Shown in pieces: positions 25,749-34,069 of a stretch of 42,803 bases of DNA (position 1 is its first letter; every line of letters begins with the position of its first letter). The notes below the pieces were generated by a model that was not told the origin of the DNA, ran no database searches, and saw nothing but the letters and a program-made list of their open reading frames with translations. A program made the translations under genes and the position numbers. Origin of the DNA: Nocardia brasiliensis IFM 10847 (GTDB lineage Bacteria > Actinomycetota > Actinomycetes > Mycobacteriales > Mycobacteriaceae); assembly GCF_000710915.1 (NCBI RefSeq), contig NZ_BAUA01000025.1:1-42803 (forward strand). The letters are read 5' to 3'.

Positions 25749-27683
25749 CTACCCCGCCTGCGTGCTCGGTTCCAGCTGGTAGGCGGCGGCTTGCAGGGCG
25801 AACAGCTGCGCGTAGCCGCCGTCCGCGGCCATGAGTTCGCAGTGCGTCCCCACCTCGGTGACCCGGCCGTGGTCGAGCACGACGATTTTGTCGGCGTGCC
25901 GGATATTGGCCAGGCGGTGCGTGATCAGGATGGTGGTGCGGTTGCCCGGCCCCCGTCCGTTGCCGCGGCTGAGTTCCTGCAGGGACTCGAACACCGCGTG
26001 CTCGGCGCGCGCGTCCATGGCCGCCGTCGGCTCGTCCGCCACCAGCACCGGCGCGTCGCGAAACAGCCCGCGGGCCACACTGATTCGCTGCCACTGGCCG
26101 CCGGAAAGATCCCGGCCCGTGGCAAAGCGCCGGGAAAGGACGGTCGCCTCGCCCGAGGGCAATTCATCGATCACCGCGTCCGCGCCGGACTTGCGTGCCG
26201 CCTCGCGCAACGCCGCCGCCGGATCGGCGCGCTCGATCCGCCCGATGCGGATGTTGTCCCGCGCGCTCATCGGCCAGCGCGCCGGATCCTGCATGACCAC
26301 CGCGACATTGCGGTAGATCGACTGCTCGTCGACGGTGGCGAGGTCGACGCCGTCCCAGCACACCCGGCCGGTCGTCGGCAGGTACAGGCCGGTGATCAGT
26401 CGCGCCAAAGTGCTTTTGCCCGAGCCGTTCTCGCCGACCAAGGCGACGACTTCGCCGCGCCGGACAGACAGGTCCACCGTCCGCAACGCGGGTTCGTCCT
26501 GGCCCGGGTAGGTGAACGAGACCGCGTGGAGCGTGATTTCGTGTGGGTCGGCCGGGGCGGTGCGGTGCGAGGCGGGCCGCGTGCGCAGCTGCGTCTGTTC
26601 CAGCAGATTCGAATAGAAATCGAGGTAGAGGATGTTCTCGTAAAGGCTGTTCACGCCGATCATGGTCTGCGACAGGGCGGTGGTGGCCATCCGCATCGCG
26701 ACGACCGCGGTGCCGGCCAACGCCAGGGGCAATGCGTCGAGATAGAGCAGCAGTCCGAGTACACCGTAGGCGGCGCCGGTGCCGAGACCGGCGATCGCGC
26801 GCCCGGCCAACCGCACCCGCGCCTTCGCCAGTTCGACCCGGCTGGTCTCCGCGGTGATCTGGGTGCTGATCCGGCGATACTCGCCGAGCAGGGCGGGGCC
26901 CGCCGTGCACGCGCGCAGTTCGGCGGCGGTCTCCCGATCGGAGAGCAACTCGCTCGCGAGCGCCGTGCGTAGATGCCGGGTGACCAGGCGCACATACGAC
27001 TGATAGGAGAGTTTCGCGGCGCGGGCCGAGGCCCACACATCGGGCAGCACGGCCAGCAGGACGAGCGGTGCGAGCGCGGGGTGCAGCACCGCGGCCGTGC
27101 CCACTGCCGCGCACACGTGGACGAGCGCACCGGACACATCGGTGATCGCCTCTACGCAGCGGGCGATGCTGCCCGTACCGCGTTGCAGTCCCTGACGGAC
27201 GAGGTCGGCGTACTCGCTGTCCTCGAAGGCGATCAAGTCGACGCCGGCGATGGCGGTGTGCGCCCGGTCCCGCGCGCGCTGTTCGACCCGTGGCTTCAGC
27301 AGGGCTTCGGCTGTGGCGGTGCCGCTTTCGATGAGCGCGCGGGCCGAGAGCGCGGCGACGACCGCGCCGATCGCGGGCAGCGCCGACAACACCCGATGCG
27401 ACGCCGGTCCCTGCGCGAGCAAGGTGGTCAGGACATCGGCGGTGGCCAGCAACCCGAACGCGGTCGCAGCGCCGCTCGCCACCGCGAGCACCGCCGTGAG
27501 CAGCGTCCAGCGCCGGGAAGCCTGCCAGGCCAGGCCGATCACCACGCGGGCGCCCGCGGGCAAGGCGAGCAGCGTGCGCCCCAGCCCGGCCTCGGCCACC
27601 TGCTTGTCCACCGTCATCCAGCTCGGTGTGCTCAGCTCGTCCACGCCGACCAGCGGGGCGGCCGCGGATTCGGTTGTGCCCAT
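25749..27683 (-). CDS. Lanthipeptide-cluster ABC transporter, fused membrane and ATPase domains (LanT-like)
   Basis: A 644-aa exporter half-transporter. The first part is a six-helix membrane domain (SRRWTLLTAVLAVASGAATAFGLLAT and following). The ATPase domain has Walker A GENGSGKST (about residue 420), Q-loop VVMQDPARWP, signature LSGGQWQR (about 530), Walker B VLVADEPTAAMD and ITHRLANI. There is no N-terminal C39 peptidase domain, so it cannot remove leaders itself. It is divergent from the two lanthipeptide precursors and probably exports the modified peptides, perhaps also providing immunity. The ATG at 27683 follows GGAG by six bases. The frame runs open far upstream, but that extension is antisense to the precursors. 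Confidence 0.88.
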   Translation of the reverse strand: MGTTESAAAPLVGVDELSTPSWMTVDKQVAEAGLGRTLLALPAGARVVIGLAWQASRRWTLLTAVLAVASGAATAFGLLATADVLTTLLAQGPASHRVLSALPAIGAVVAALSARALIESGTATAEALLKPRVEQRARDRAHTAIAGVDLIAFEDSEYADLVRQGLQRGTGSIARCVEAITDVSGALVHVCAAVGTAAVLHPALAPLVLLAVLPDVWASARAAKLSYQSYVRLVTRHLRTALASELLSDRETAAELRACTAGPALLGEYRRISTQITAETSRVELAKARVRLAGRAIAGLGTGAAYGVLGLLLYLDALPLALAGTAVVAMRMATTALSQTMIGVNSLYENILYLDFYSNLLEQTQLRTRPASHRTAPADPHEITLHAVSFTYPGQDEPALRTVDLSVRRGEVVALVGENGSGKSTLARLITGLYLPTTGRVCWDGVDLATVDEQSIYRNVAVVMQDPARWPMSARDNIRIGRIERADPAAALREAARKSGADAVIDELPSGEATVLSRRFATGRDLSGGQWQRISVARGLFRDAPVLVADEPTAAMDARAEHAVFESLQELSRGNGRGPGNRTTILITHRLANIRHADKIVVLDHGRVTEVGTHCELMAADGGYAQLFALQAAAYQLEPSTQAG

Positions 27684-27772
27684 GCGGTTCTCCGTGTTCG
27701 CCGCGTCGCCCCGTAGTCGCACCATCGATCCAGGTTCGTCCGCCGGTGCTCCCGACCGGCAGAGGTCGCGGC

Positions 27773-27789
27773 CGGGAAAGATCGGGAAA
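27773..27789. repeat. Helically phased CGGGAAA direct repeat in the lanthipeptide promoter region
   Basis: CGGGAAA occurs at 27773-27779 and again at 27783-27789, exactly 10 bp apart and so on the same helix face, between the divergent exporter and precursor genes. It could bind the cluster regulator. Just after it CGGGAAATCGTCCCG adds a 5-5-5 inverted repeat. Confidence 0.4.
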
Positions 27790-27898
27790 TCGTCCCGGAT
27801 CGCCGGGGTCGCCTGCTCTGTCGCCCAGGGATGCCCGTGCCGCACGGTGGGAGAGGTGTATTCCACGGCGGTACTCGGCCGACGCGAAAGGAAGCCAG

Positions 27899-28063
27899 AT
27901 GAGCGCTCCGGTAGACGAATTCGATCTCGATATCCGCCTCGGCGAGGTACCGGCACCGATGCCGCACGCTTCGCCGATGGTGATGCGCACGGCGGAAGGG
28001 GCCTGTCCTTCCGACGACTGCAGTAGTTACCCGATGTGCAAGACCACCGAACGGACTTGCTGA
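27899..28063 (+). CDS. FxLD-type class I lanthipeptide precursor A1 (54 aa)
   Basis: A 54-aa precursor peptide. The N-terminal leader MSAPVDEFDLDIRLG carries the F8-D-L-D11 box, the recognition motif for class I LanB dehydratases in FxLD-family lanthipeptides. The C-terminal part is Ser/Thr/Cys-rich with C36, C41, C47 and C54 and dehydratable S38, S42, S43, T49, T50 and T53, so up to four thioether rings are possible. No double-Gly or other familiar cleavage site is present, leaving the leader/core boundary open. AAAGGAAG lies a few bases before the ATG. It is first in the operon, 11 bp before the second precursor. Confidence 0.9.
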   Translation: MSAPVDEFDLDIRLGEVPAPMPHASPMVMRTAEGACPSDDCSSYPMCKTTERTC

Positions 28064-28074
28064 AAGAAGGAACC

Positions 28075-28254
28075 ATGTCCGCACCAGTTGACGATTTCGA
28101 TCTCGACATCCGCATCGGCGACCCCACTCGCGTGGTCGAGCCGGGAATGGTGACGAAGACAACCGACGCCGAGTGGTGCAGCGATTCGCACTGCCCGACC
28201 TGCGGTACGACCTGTCCGACGCACCACGGCCCGCGGTGCACGGACTACTGCTGA
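28075..28254 (+). CDS. FxLD-type class I lanthipeptide precursor A2 (59 aa)
   Basis: A 59-aa precursor whose first 15 residues, MSAPVDDFDLDIRIG, differ from A1 at two positions only (E7 to D, L14 to I), showing leader duplication with core diversification. The core is denser in Cys: C35, C40, C43, C47, C55 and C59, with CPTCGTTCPT in the middle and dehydratable S36, S38, T42, T45, T46, T49 and T56. Up to six rings are possible. AGAAGGAACC precedes the ATG. Both precursors should be substrates of the single LanB downstream. Confidence 0.92.
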   Translation: MSAPVDDFDLDIRIGDPTRVVEPGMVTKTTDAEWCSDSHCPTCGTTCPTHHGPRCTDYC

Positions 28255-28269
28255 CATCGAGGAGACGAG

Positions 28270-28341
28270 ATGTCTACGGTGCACTGCCCGACGGACCGCA
28301 GCGGGTGTTGTCCGCTGCCCGGTGTCGATTTCGAGTACTGA
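28270..28341 (+). CDS. Cys-rich 23-aa micro-ORF between precursors and lanC
   Basis: An ATG at 28270 preceded by GAGGAG at five-base spacing opens a 23-codon frame ending in TGA at 28341. The product has three Cys (C6, C13, C14; MSTVHCPT then RSGCCPLPG) and S/T residues but no FxLD leader. Its stop is overlapped by the ribosome binding site of the first lanC (TGAGAGGA). It may be a third, leader-less or degenerate product, or a short coupling ORF that tunes lanC translation. The start signal is strong; the peptide itself is unproven. Confidence 0.5.
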   Translation: MSTVHCPTDRSGCCPLPGVDFEY

Positions 28342-28355
28342 GAGGAACCGCCGGA

Positions 28356-29669
28356 ATGAACGCGGACCGTGCGTCGGTGATCGTCGATGAACTCCACCCG
28401 GCCGGGCGGTCGTGGCGCAGCCTGTTGCCCGCCGACCTGGCCGCATCGGCGATCGCGATATCCGTGGAAGTCGGGAAACGGCTGCGGGATACGGCATCGA
28501 CGCCGGAGTCGGGCAGCGCGGGGTGCGCCGTGTTGTTCGACCAGTTGGACCGGCTGGGGCCGGACCACGGTTGGGCGGTGCATTCGCATGCCTGCCTGAC
28601 CGCTGCCGCGCGCACCGCCGAACGGGCCGAGCGCGGACGGCTCGGCCTGTTCGGCGGGTTGTGCGAGGTGGCTTTCGCCGCTGACGCGTTGTCCCGCGAC
28701 GGCACCCGCTATCGACGACTGCTCGATGATCTGGACGAGGTGATCGCCCGGGCGGCGGCCGAGCTCGGCGCGACGATCGTCGCGCAACCCACCGGGCTGC
28801 CCTCGGCGGCGTTCGATGTAATCGCCGGATTGGCCGGCGCCGGAGCCTATCTGCTGCGTCGTACGGGGCGGCCGCGGGTCGATGACGCGCTGTGCGAGGT
28901 GCTGGCTGGGCTGACAGCTTTGTGCGGCACCATCGACGGTGTCCCGAACTGGCATACCCTGCCCGCCGCGATGGTACCGAACAGCCCGATGGCGCGGGCC
29001 TATCCCACCGGTGTGTTCAATTGCGGTCTGGCGCACGGTGTCCCGGGCCCGTTGGCGGTGTTGGCGCTGGCCGCGTCGGCGGGTATCGCGGTCCCCGGCC
29101 AGCGCGCGGCGATCGCACGGGTGGCGCACTGGTTGGTCGCGCAGCGCCGCGACGACGCGTGGGGACCGAACTGGCCGACCGGGGTGGCGCTGCCCGATTC
29201 GACCGGCACGGCGCCGACTGCCTACGGCCCCACGCACAACGCGTGGTGTTACGGCAGTCCGGGCGTCGCACGAGCGCTGTGGTCGGCGGGCGCGGCGCTG
29301 GCCGATCCGCAGCTCGGCGAGCTGGCGGTCGCCACCATGCGCGCGGTGTACCGCCGCACGCCGGACGCGCGACGGATCGACGGGTCGCCCGGCCTGTGCC
29401 ACGGCGTCGCCGGTCTGTTGCAGATCACTGTGCGTTTCGCCGCCGACACCGGCGATCCGGCCTGTGTCGCCGCGGTGCCCGTCTTGACCGCTCAACTGCT
29501 CTCGATGTTTCAGCCCGAGCGCCGGTTCGGCTATGTCTCGATCGCCGAGAACGGCCACACCGCAGACGATCCCGGGCTGTTGGACGGGGCGGCGGGCGTC
29601 GCGCTCGCACTGCTGGCCGCCGCCACCGATCTCCCACCGACGTGGGACCGAACCCTGCTGCTGTCTTGA
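28356..29669 (+). CDS. Lanthionine synthetase C-like cyclase, copy 1 (LanC1)
   Basis: A 437-aa zinc enzyme that adds Cys thiols to dehydroalanine or dehydrobutyrine to form thioether rings. The alpha/alpha barrel repeats and the full active site are present: H227 in NCGLAHGVPG (acid/base), zinc ligands C298 (NAWCYGSPG) and C348-H349 (GLCHGVAG). AGAGGA lies nine bases before the ATG. It is followed after 14 bp by a second LanC with clearly related sequence along its whole length, a tandem duplication. Confidence 0.93.
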   Translation: MNADRASVIVDELHPAGRSWRSLLPADLAASAIAISVEVGKRLRDTASTPESGSAGCAVLFDQLDRLGPDHGWAVHSHACLTAAARTAERAERGRLGLFGGLCEVAFAADALSRDGTRYRRLLDDLDEVIARAAAELGATIVAQPTGLPSAAFDVIAGLAGAGAYLLRRTGRPRVDDALCEVLAGLTALCGTIDGVPNWHTLPAAMVPNSPMARAYPTGVFNCGLAHGVPGPLAVLALAASAGIAVPGQRAAIARVAHWLVAQRRDDAWGPNWPTGVALPDSTGTAPTAYGPTHNAWCYGSPGVARALWSAGAALADPQLGELAVATMRAVYRRTPDARRIDGSPGLCHGVAGLLQITVRFAADTGDPACVAAVPVLTAQLLSMFQPERRFGYVSIAENGHTADDPGLLDGAAGVALALLAAATDLPPTWDRTLLLS

Positions 29670-29683
29670 GCCGGGCCTCGACG

Positions 29684-30943
29684 ATGACGTGGGGGAGCGT
29701 GCTGCCCGCTGCGACGGCGGGACAGGCGGTCGCGGTCGCGCGCGCGGTCGCGCACCGCCTCGCTGCGCCGGAGAGTTTGCCGCCGCTGCCGGATCGGCCG
29801 GGCCTGCTCCGCGACGGAGCATCCGGTGCCGCCGGATGCGCGGTGCTGTTGAGCCGATTCGACGGCGGCGAATGGGATCGCGCCGCTCACCGATGCCTCA
29901 CGCTGGCCGTGCGCGAGCTGGAGCACGCCGACGTCCGGCGGCCGGGCATGTTCGACGGGCTGACCGGTTTGGCGTTCGGCGCACTGCTGATGTCCCGCGA
30001 CGGCACTCGCTATCAGCGCCTGCTCGCCGAGCTGGACCGCGGCATCGTGCGTGACGCGACGAGTCGTGCGGCGGTGCTGGCGCACGCCCGGCACGGCCTG
30101 CCGTTCGAGTCGTTCGATCTCGTCTCCGGTATCACCGGCACCGGCGCATACCTGTTGCGGCGCAACGCCTGTCCCGCCGCACTGCGGGCGGCGCTGACCG
30201 GTCTGGTCGCGGTGTGCCGCTGGGAGACCGACCTGCCCAACTGGCACACTCCGGCCTGGAGCATCGCGCCGAGAACCCCCATGGCAGAGTCGTTTCCCGG
30301 AGGCGTGCTGAACTGCGGTCTCGCCCACGGCGTGCCGGGGCCGTTGGCGCTGCTGTCGCTGGCCGAGCTGTCGGGCGTTTCCGTGGCCGGACAGCGGGAA
30401 GCGATCGCGGTGGTCGGGCACTGGCTGGCCGCGCACCGCGCCGATGACGCGCACGGACCCAACTGGCCGACCGGTATCCCGCTGCCGGGTACCAGCGCGG
30501 TCGGGACGCGACCGCGCAATGCGTGGTGTTACGGCGGGCCCGGCGTCGCCCGCGCACTCTGGTTGGCGGGCAACGCGATCGACGACGGGCAGCTGCGGTC
30601 CCTCGCCGTCGAGACGATGGTCGCGGCATCGAGCCGGTTCGCCGCGACGGCTGAGACGGACCCGGCACTCGGCCTCTGTCACGGCGTCGCGGGTCTGCTC
30701 CAGATCACGCTGCGCTTCGCGCACGACACGGGCGACTCGCGATTCGGCCGTGCCGCAGTCGAACTGACCGACCGGCTGCTCGCGGGGTACGACCCGGCAC
30801 ACCGATTCGGCTTCCGTTGTGCCCGCGAGCTGCCCGCGGATCGGCCCGGCCTGCTCGACGGCGCCGCGGGGATCGCGCTCGCTCTGCTCGCGGCGAGCAC
30901 CGGCGAAGCGCCGGACTGGGATCGAATGCTGTTGCTGGCGTGA
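29684..30943 (+). CDS. Lanthionine synthetase C-like cyclase, copy 2 (LanC2)
   Basis: A 419-aa cyclase with an intact active site: H215 (NCGLAHGVPG), C282 (NAWCYGGPG) and C332-H333 (GLCHGVAG). It shares long blocks with copy 1 (DGTRYxRLL, VAHWL/VGHWLxAxRxDDAxGPNWPTG, GLLDGAAG, WDRxLLL), but the first 60 residues differ. Both copies look functional, so each may process a different precursor or they may act as a heteromer. The ATG at 29684 has a weak ribosome binding site. A TTG at 29666 overlapping the previous stop is an alternative and would imply coupling. Confidence 0.92.
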   Translation: MTWGSVLPAATAGQAVAVARAVAHRLAAPESLPPLPDRPGLLRDGASGAAGCAVLLSRFDGGEWDRAAHRCLTLAVRELEHADVRRPGMFDGLTGLAFGALLMSRDGTRYQRLLAELDRGIVRDATSRAAVLAHARHGLPFESFDLVSGITGTGAYLLRRNACPAALRAALTGLVAVCRWETDLPNWHTPAWSIAPRTPMAESFPGGVLNCGLAHGVPGPLALLSLAELSGVSVAGQREAIAVVGHWLAAHRADDAHGPNWPTGIPLPGTSAVGTRPRNAWCYGGPGVARALWLAGNAIDDGQLRSLAVETMVAASSRFAATAETDPALGLCHGVAGLLQITLRFAHDTGDSRFGRAAVELTDRLLAGYDPAHRFGFRCARELPADRPGLLDGAAGIALALLAASTGEAPDWDRMLLLA

Positions 30944-30952
30944 GGAGATGAG

Positions 30953-33900
30953 ATGGCGACGACCGGCTCGAACATGTACCGGCCACTGGACTGGCTGGTG
31001 GTCCGCACCCCGCTGCTGCCCCTCGGGGAGTACCTCGCGCTCGGTGCCGACCCGGCGGCCGACTGGCCCGCTCGCACCGCCCCCGGCACGCTGGTGCCCG
31101 TCGATCCCCGGGTCCAGCGGGCGCTCGCGGTGGGCGGCGGGGAGTTGCTGCGGGCCTTGGAACGTCCCTGCGCCGACGGTCGCGCGCGGCAGCGCCTGGC
31201 CGGGAAGCTCCAGCGGTATCTGATCCGGATGTCCAGTCGGCCCACGCCGTTCGGCATGTTCGCCGGGGTCGGTCTCGCGGGCTGGGGTCCGGCCACCGAC
31301 CTCGAGCTCGCCGACGCACCGGCCGTGCTGCGGACCAGGCCGGACATGGGTTGGCTGCTCGACTTCGTGCAGACGCTGGAGCAACGCGACGAGATCCGCG
31401 CGCAGCTGCGCCTGTGCACCAACCCGGCCGCCTTCGTGCAGGCGGATCGGGTGTTTCTCAGCGAGCGCACCCCCATCGGGGAGGCCGCCGAATCGGGGCG
31501 CGCGATGTCGTTGCGCGCCACCACGCCGGTGCGCCGGGCGCTGGAGCGCGCGCGGACCCCTACGCGTTATTGCGATCTCGTGGAGGAGCTGGCCGGAGAA
31601 CTCGATGCGAGTGCCGACCGAGTACGCGGTCTACTGGACCAGCTGTGCGAACAGACCCTCTTGCTCACGGACCTGCGGCCGCCGGTCACCGCGGCCGATC
31701 CGGCAGGCTATGTCGCCCGCCGCCTCGCGGAGATACCCGCGGCCGGCGCGGCCGCGACCGCCCTCGGCGAGCTGCTCGAACAACTCGGCGACTGGGATCG
31801 GCTCGACCACGATCAGGCCGCCGCCGGGTACCCGAAGCTGCTGGACCTGGCGCACTCGGTGCATGCGGTGGCGACGCCGAAAGGACCGTTCCAAACCGAC
31901 ATGAGCAGACCGTTCACCGGGCGACAGGTGCATGCGGCGGTCGCGGCCGAGGCTGTCCGGGCGGCCGAACTCACGATCCGGTTGAGTTCCTGGCCGACCG
32001 GAACGGCCGAGTTGGACAGTTACCGAGCGGCTTTCACCGACCGGTACGGTCCGGACCGGGAGGTGGGGCTGCTCGAACTGCTCGACCCCGAGATCGGACT
32101 GGGCGCACCGCGCAAGGCCGATAAGGGCGGGGCCGACGACGAGCGCCGGCAGGTGCGGCACCGCGCGCTGACCGATCTGGCGCTCGACGCGATCAGAGAG
32201 CGCAAGTCCGTCGTCGAACTCGATGATGCGACCATCGCGAAGCTCGAACTACAGTCGGCTGACCTGACGAAAGCGCCTGCCTCGCTCGATCTTTCGCTGT
32301 TTGTGGTCGCGGATTCGGCGACGGCGGTGGACGCGGGCGAGTTCCAGGTGGTGGTCGGTCCCAACCTCGGGGCCTCGACGGCGGGCCGGGTGCTCGGCCG
32401 CTTCGCCGACCTGATCGGACCGTCGGCCGAACAGGCGTTGCACGAGGCTGCGGCGGCGGAAGCGCAGTGCCGACCCGGGCGGTTGTGGGCCGAGGTCAGC
32501 TATCTGCCGCGACCCGGCCGGCTGGCGAACGTCACGATTCGACCGCTGGCCCGCGAGTGGGAGTTGCCCTTCGACACCACGCCCGGCGCGCGGGCGGAGC
32601 GGGTGATTCCGTTGTCCGAGTTGGTGGTCGGGCTGCGGGACGGCCGATTCGTGGTGCGCTGGCCGCGCACCGGACAGGAGGTCCTCACCTGTGCCGGGCA
32701 CATGCTCAACGCGCAGGTGGCGCCCGCGGTGGTGCGGTTTCTCGACGAGATCAACCGGGACGGCAGGCCGGTGCCGATGACCTTCGATTGGGGCCCGGCG
32801 ACCGGGTTCCCGTTCCTGCCGCGGGTGCAGGCCGGCCGGGTCGTGCTGGCGCCGGCGCGGTGGCGCTTGCCCGCCGCCGACCTGGCGCCGAAGTCGGCGG
32901 CCTCGTTCGCGGCCGCCTTCACCGCGTGGCGGCAGCGCTGGCAGCCGCCGCGTCAGCTGTATCTCGCGATGGCAGACCATCGTCTGCTGCTCGACCTGGA
33001 CGCCCCGGATCAAGTCGAACAGATCCGGGACGAGGCCCGGCGCACGCCCGGCGGCAACCTGTACCTGGAGGAAGCGCTACCCGGTCCCGGGCACGCGTGG
33101 CTGCCCGGCCCCGATGGGCACTACCTCAGTGAGCTGGTGGTGCCGCTGGTGCGCACCGCCGTCGAACCCGAACCCGTTCGCGTGCAAGCGTGTTCGGCTC
33201 CGTCGGCCGCTTCGGCGGCGCGGTTGCGGCCGCCGGGCAGCGATTGGCTGTTCGCGAAGCTCTATCACGTGCCGACGTTCGAAGAGGATCTGCTCGCGCA
33301 GCAGATCCGGTCCTTCTGTGCGCAGGCCGTCGCGGACGGTTCGGCCGACAACTGGTTCTTCCTGCGCTATACCGACCCGGACCCACACCTGCGGATCCGC
33401 TGGCACGGCGACCCGGACCGGCTGACCGATCGGCTGGCGCCCGCGCTGTTGCGCTGGGGGGCGCGATTGGTCGCCGACGGGTTCTGTCGCAGAGTGTCGG
33501 TGGACACCTACGACCAGGAGGTGGAACGGTACGGCGGTCCGGCGGGGACCGCGGTGGCCGAGGACCTGTTCGCCGCCGACAGCGCGGCGGTGCTGGAGTT
33601 GCTCGCGCTGGTCGATCGGCGCATTGTCACGCTGGACCGCACGCTACTGGGGATGGTAACGGTGGACGACTTGGTCACCGCGTTCGGCTTGACCGAGGCC
33701 GAGCGGATCGACCTGTACCGGAACGGTGTGCTCGAGCGGCGCGCCACTGCGGACGAATACCGCAGGCAGAATTCGACATTCAGGTCACTGCTCGGCGATC
33801 GCAGTTGGCTGGCGAGTCAGAGCGGGGGTGCCGCTGTCGCGGAGATACTGGATCGTCGCCGAATTCTGCTGGAGGCGGCGGCATCCCGGCTCGAGCTGCT

Positions 33901-34069
33901 CGCGGCCCGAGGCGAACTCACCAGGTCGCGGCCGGAGCTGGTCCGCAGTTTCGTGCACATGCACTGCAACAGGCTGCTCGGCTGCGGGCATCCGCCGGAG
34001 CAGCGGGTGCTCGGATTGCTGTGGCGCACCAGGGAAAGCCTGCGGCACGCACCGGTCGCGCTCAGCTGA
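30953..34069 (+). CDS. Full-length class I lantibiotic dehydratase (LanB)
   Basis: A 1038-aa dehydratase that glutamylates core Ser/Thr using glutamyl-tRNA and then eliminates glutamate. The N-terminal glutamylation domain contains MSSRPTPFGMFAGVGLAGWG (residues 93-112) and VATPKGPFQTDM, with the central PTGTAELDSYRAAFTDRYG region and the N-terminal region's NVTIRPL and TPGARAERVIPLSEL. The elimination (SpaB C-terminal) domain runs from about residue 763 (SDWLFAKLYHVPTFEEDLLAQQI, NWFFLRYTDPDPHLRIRWHG) to about 1010 (HMHCNRLLG). Both halves are in one chain, so it is not the split form. GAGGAGATGAG gives a strong ribosome binding site. Its stop overlaps that of the convergent regulator by eight bases. 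Confidence 0.95.
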   Translation: MATTGSNMYRPLDWLVVRTPLLPLGEYLALGADPAADWPARTAPGTLVPVDPRVQRALAVGGGELLRALERPCADGRARQRLAGKLQRYLIRMSSRPTPFGMFAGVGLAGWGPATDLELADAPAVLRTRPDMGWLLDFVQTLEQRDEIRAQLRLCTNPAAFVQADRVFLSERTPIGEAAESGRAMSLRATTPVRRALERARTPTRYCDLVEELAGELDASADRVRGLLDQLCEQTLLLTDLRPPVTAADPAGYVARRLAEIPAAGAAATALGELLEQLGDWDRLDHDQAAAGYPKLLDLAHSVHAVATPKGPFQTDMSRPFTGRQVHAAVAAEAVRAAELTIRLSSWPTGTAELDSYRAAFTDRYGPDREVGLLELLDPEIGLGAPRKADKGGADDERRQVRHRALTDLALDAIRERKSVVELDDATIAKLELQSADLTKAPASLDLSLFVVADSATAVDAGEFQVVVGPNLGASTAGRVLGRFADLIGPSAEQALHEAAAAEAQCRPGRLWAEVSYLPRPGRLANVTIRPLAREWELPFDTTPGARAERVIPLSELVVGLRDGRFVVRWPRTGQEVLTCAGHMLNAQVAPAVVRFLDEINRDGRPVPMTFDWGPATGFPFLPRVQAGRVVLAPARWRLPAADLAPKSAASFAAAFTAWRQRWQPPRQLYLAMADHRLLLDLDAPDQVEQIRDEARRTPGGNLYLEEALPGPGHAWLPGPDGHYLSELVVPLVRTAVEPEPVRVQACSAPSAASAARLRPPGSDWLFAKLYHVPTFEEDLLAQQIRSFCAQAVADGSADNWFFLRYTDPDPHLRIRWHGDPDRLTDRLAPALLRWGARLVADGFCRRVSVDTYDQEVERYGGPAGTAVAEDLFAADSAAVLELLALVDRRIVTLDRTLLGMVTVDDLVTAFGLTEAERIDLYRNGVLERRATADEYRRQNSTFRSLLGDRSWLASQSGGAAVAEILDRRRILLEAAASRLELLAARGELTRSRPELVRSFVHMHCNRLLGCGHPPEQRVLGLLWRTRESLRHAPVALS

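Noticed and set aside
27684..28241. N-terminal extension of the lanthipeptide exporter frame
   Set aside because: The frame is open upstream of 27683 but runs antisense through both precursor genes, and a good ribosome binding site marks the ATG at 27683.
29531..31384. 617-codon minus-strand frame opposite lanC/lanB
   Set aside because: Antisense shadow of LanC2 and LanB, both of which have intact active sites and ribosome binding sites.
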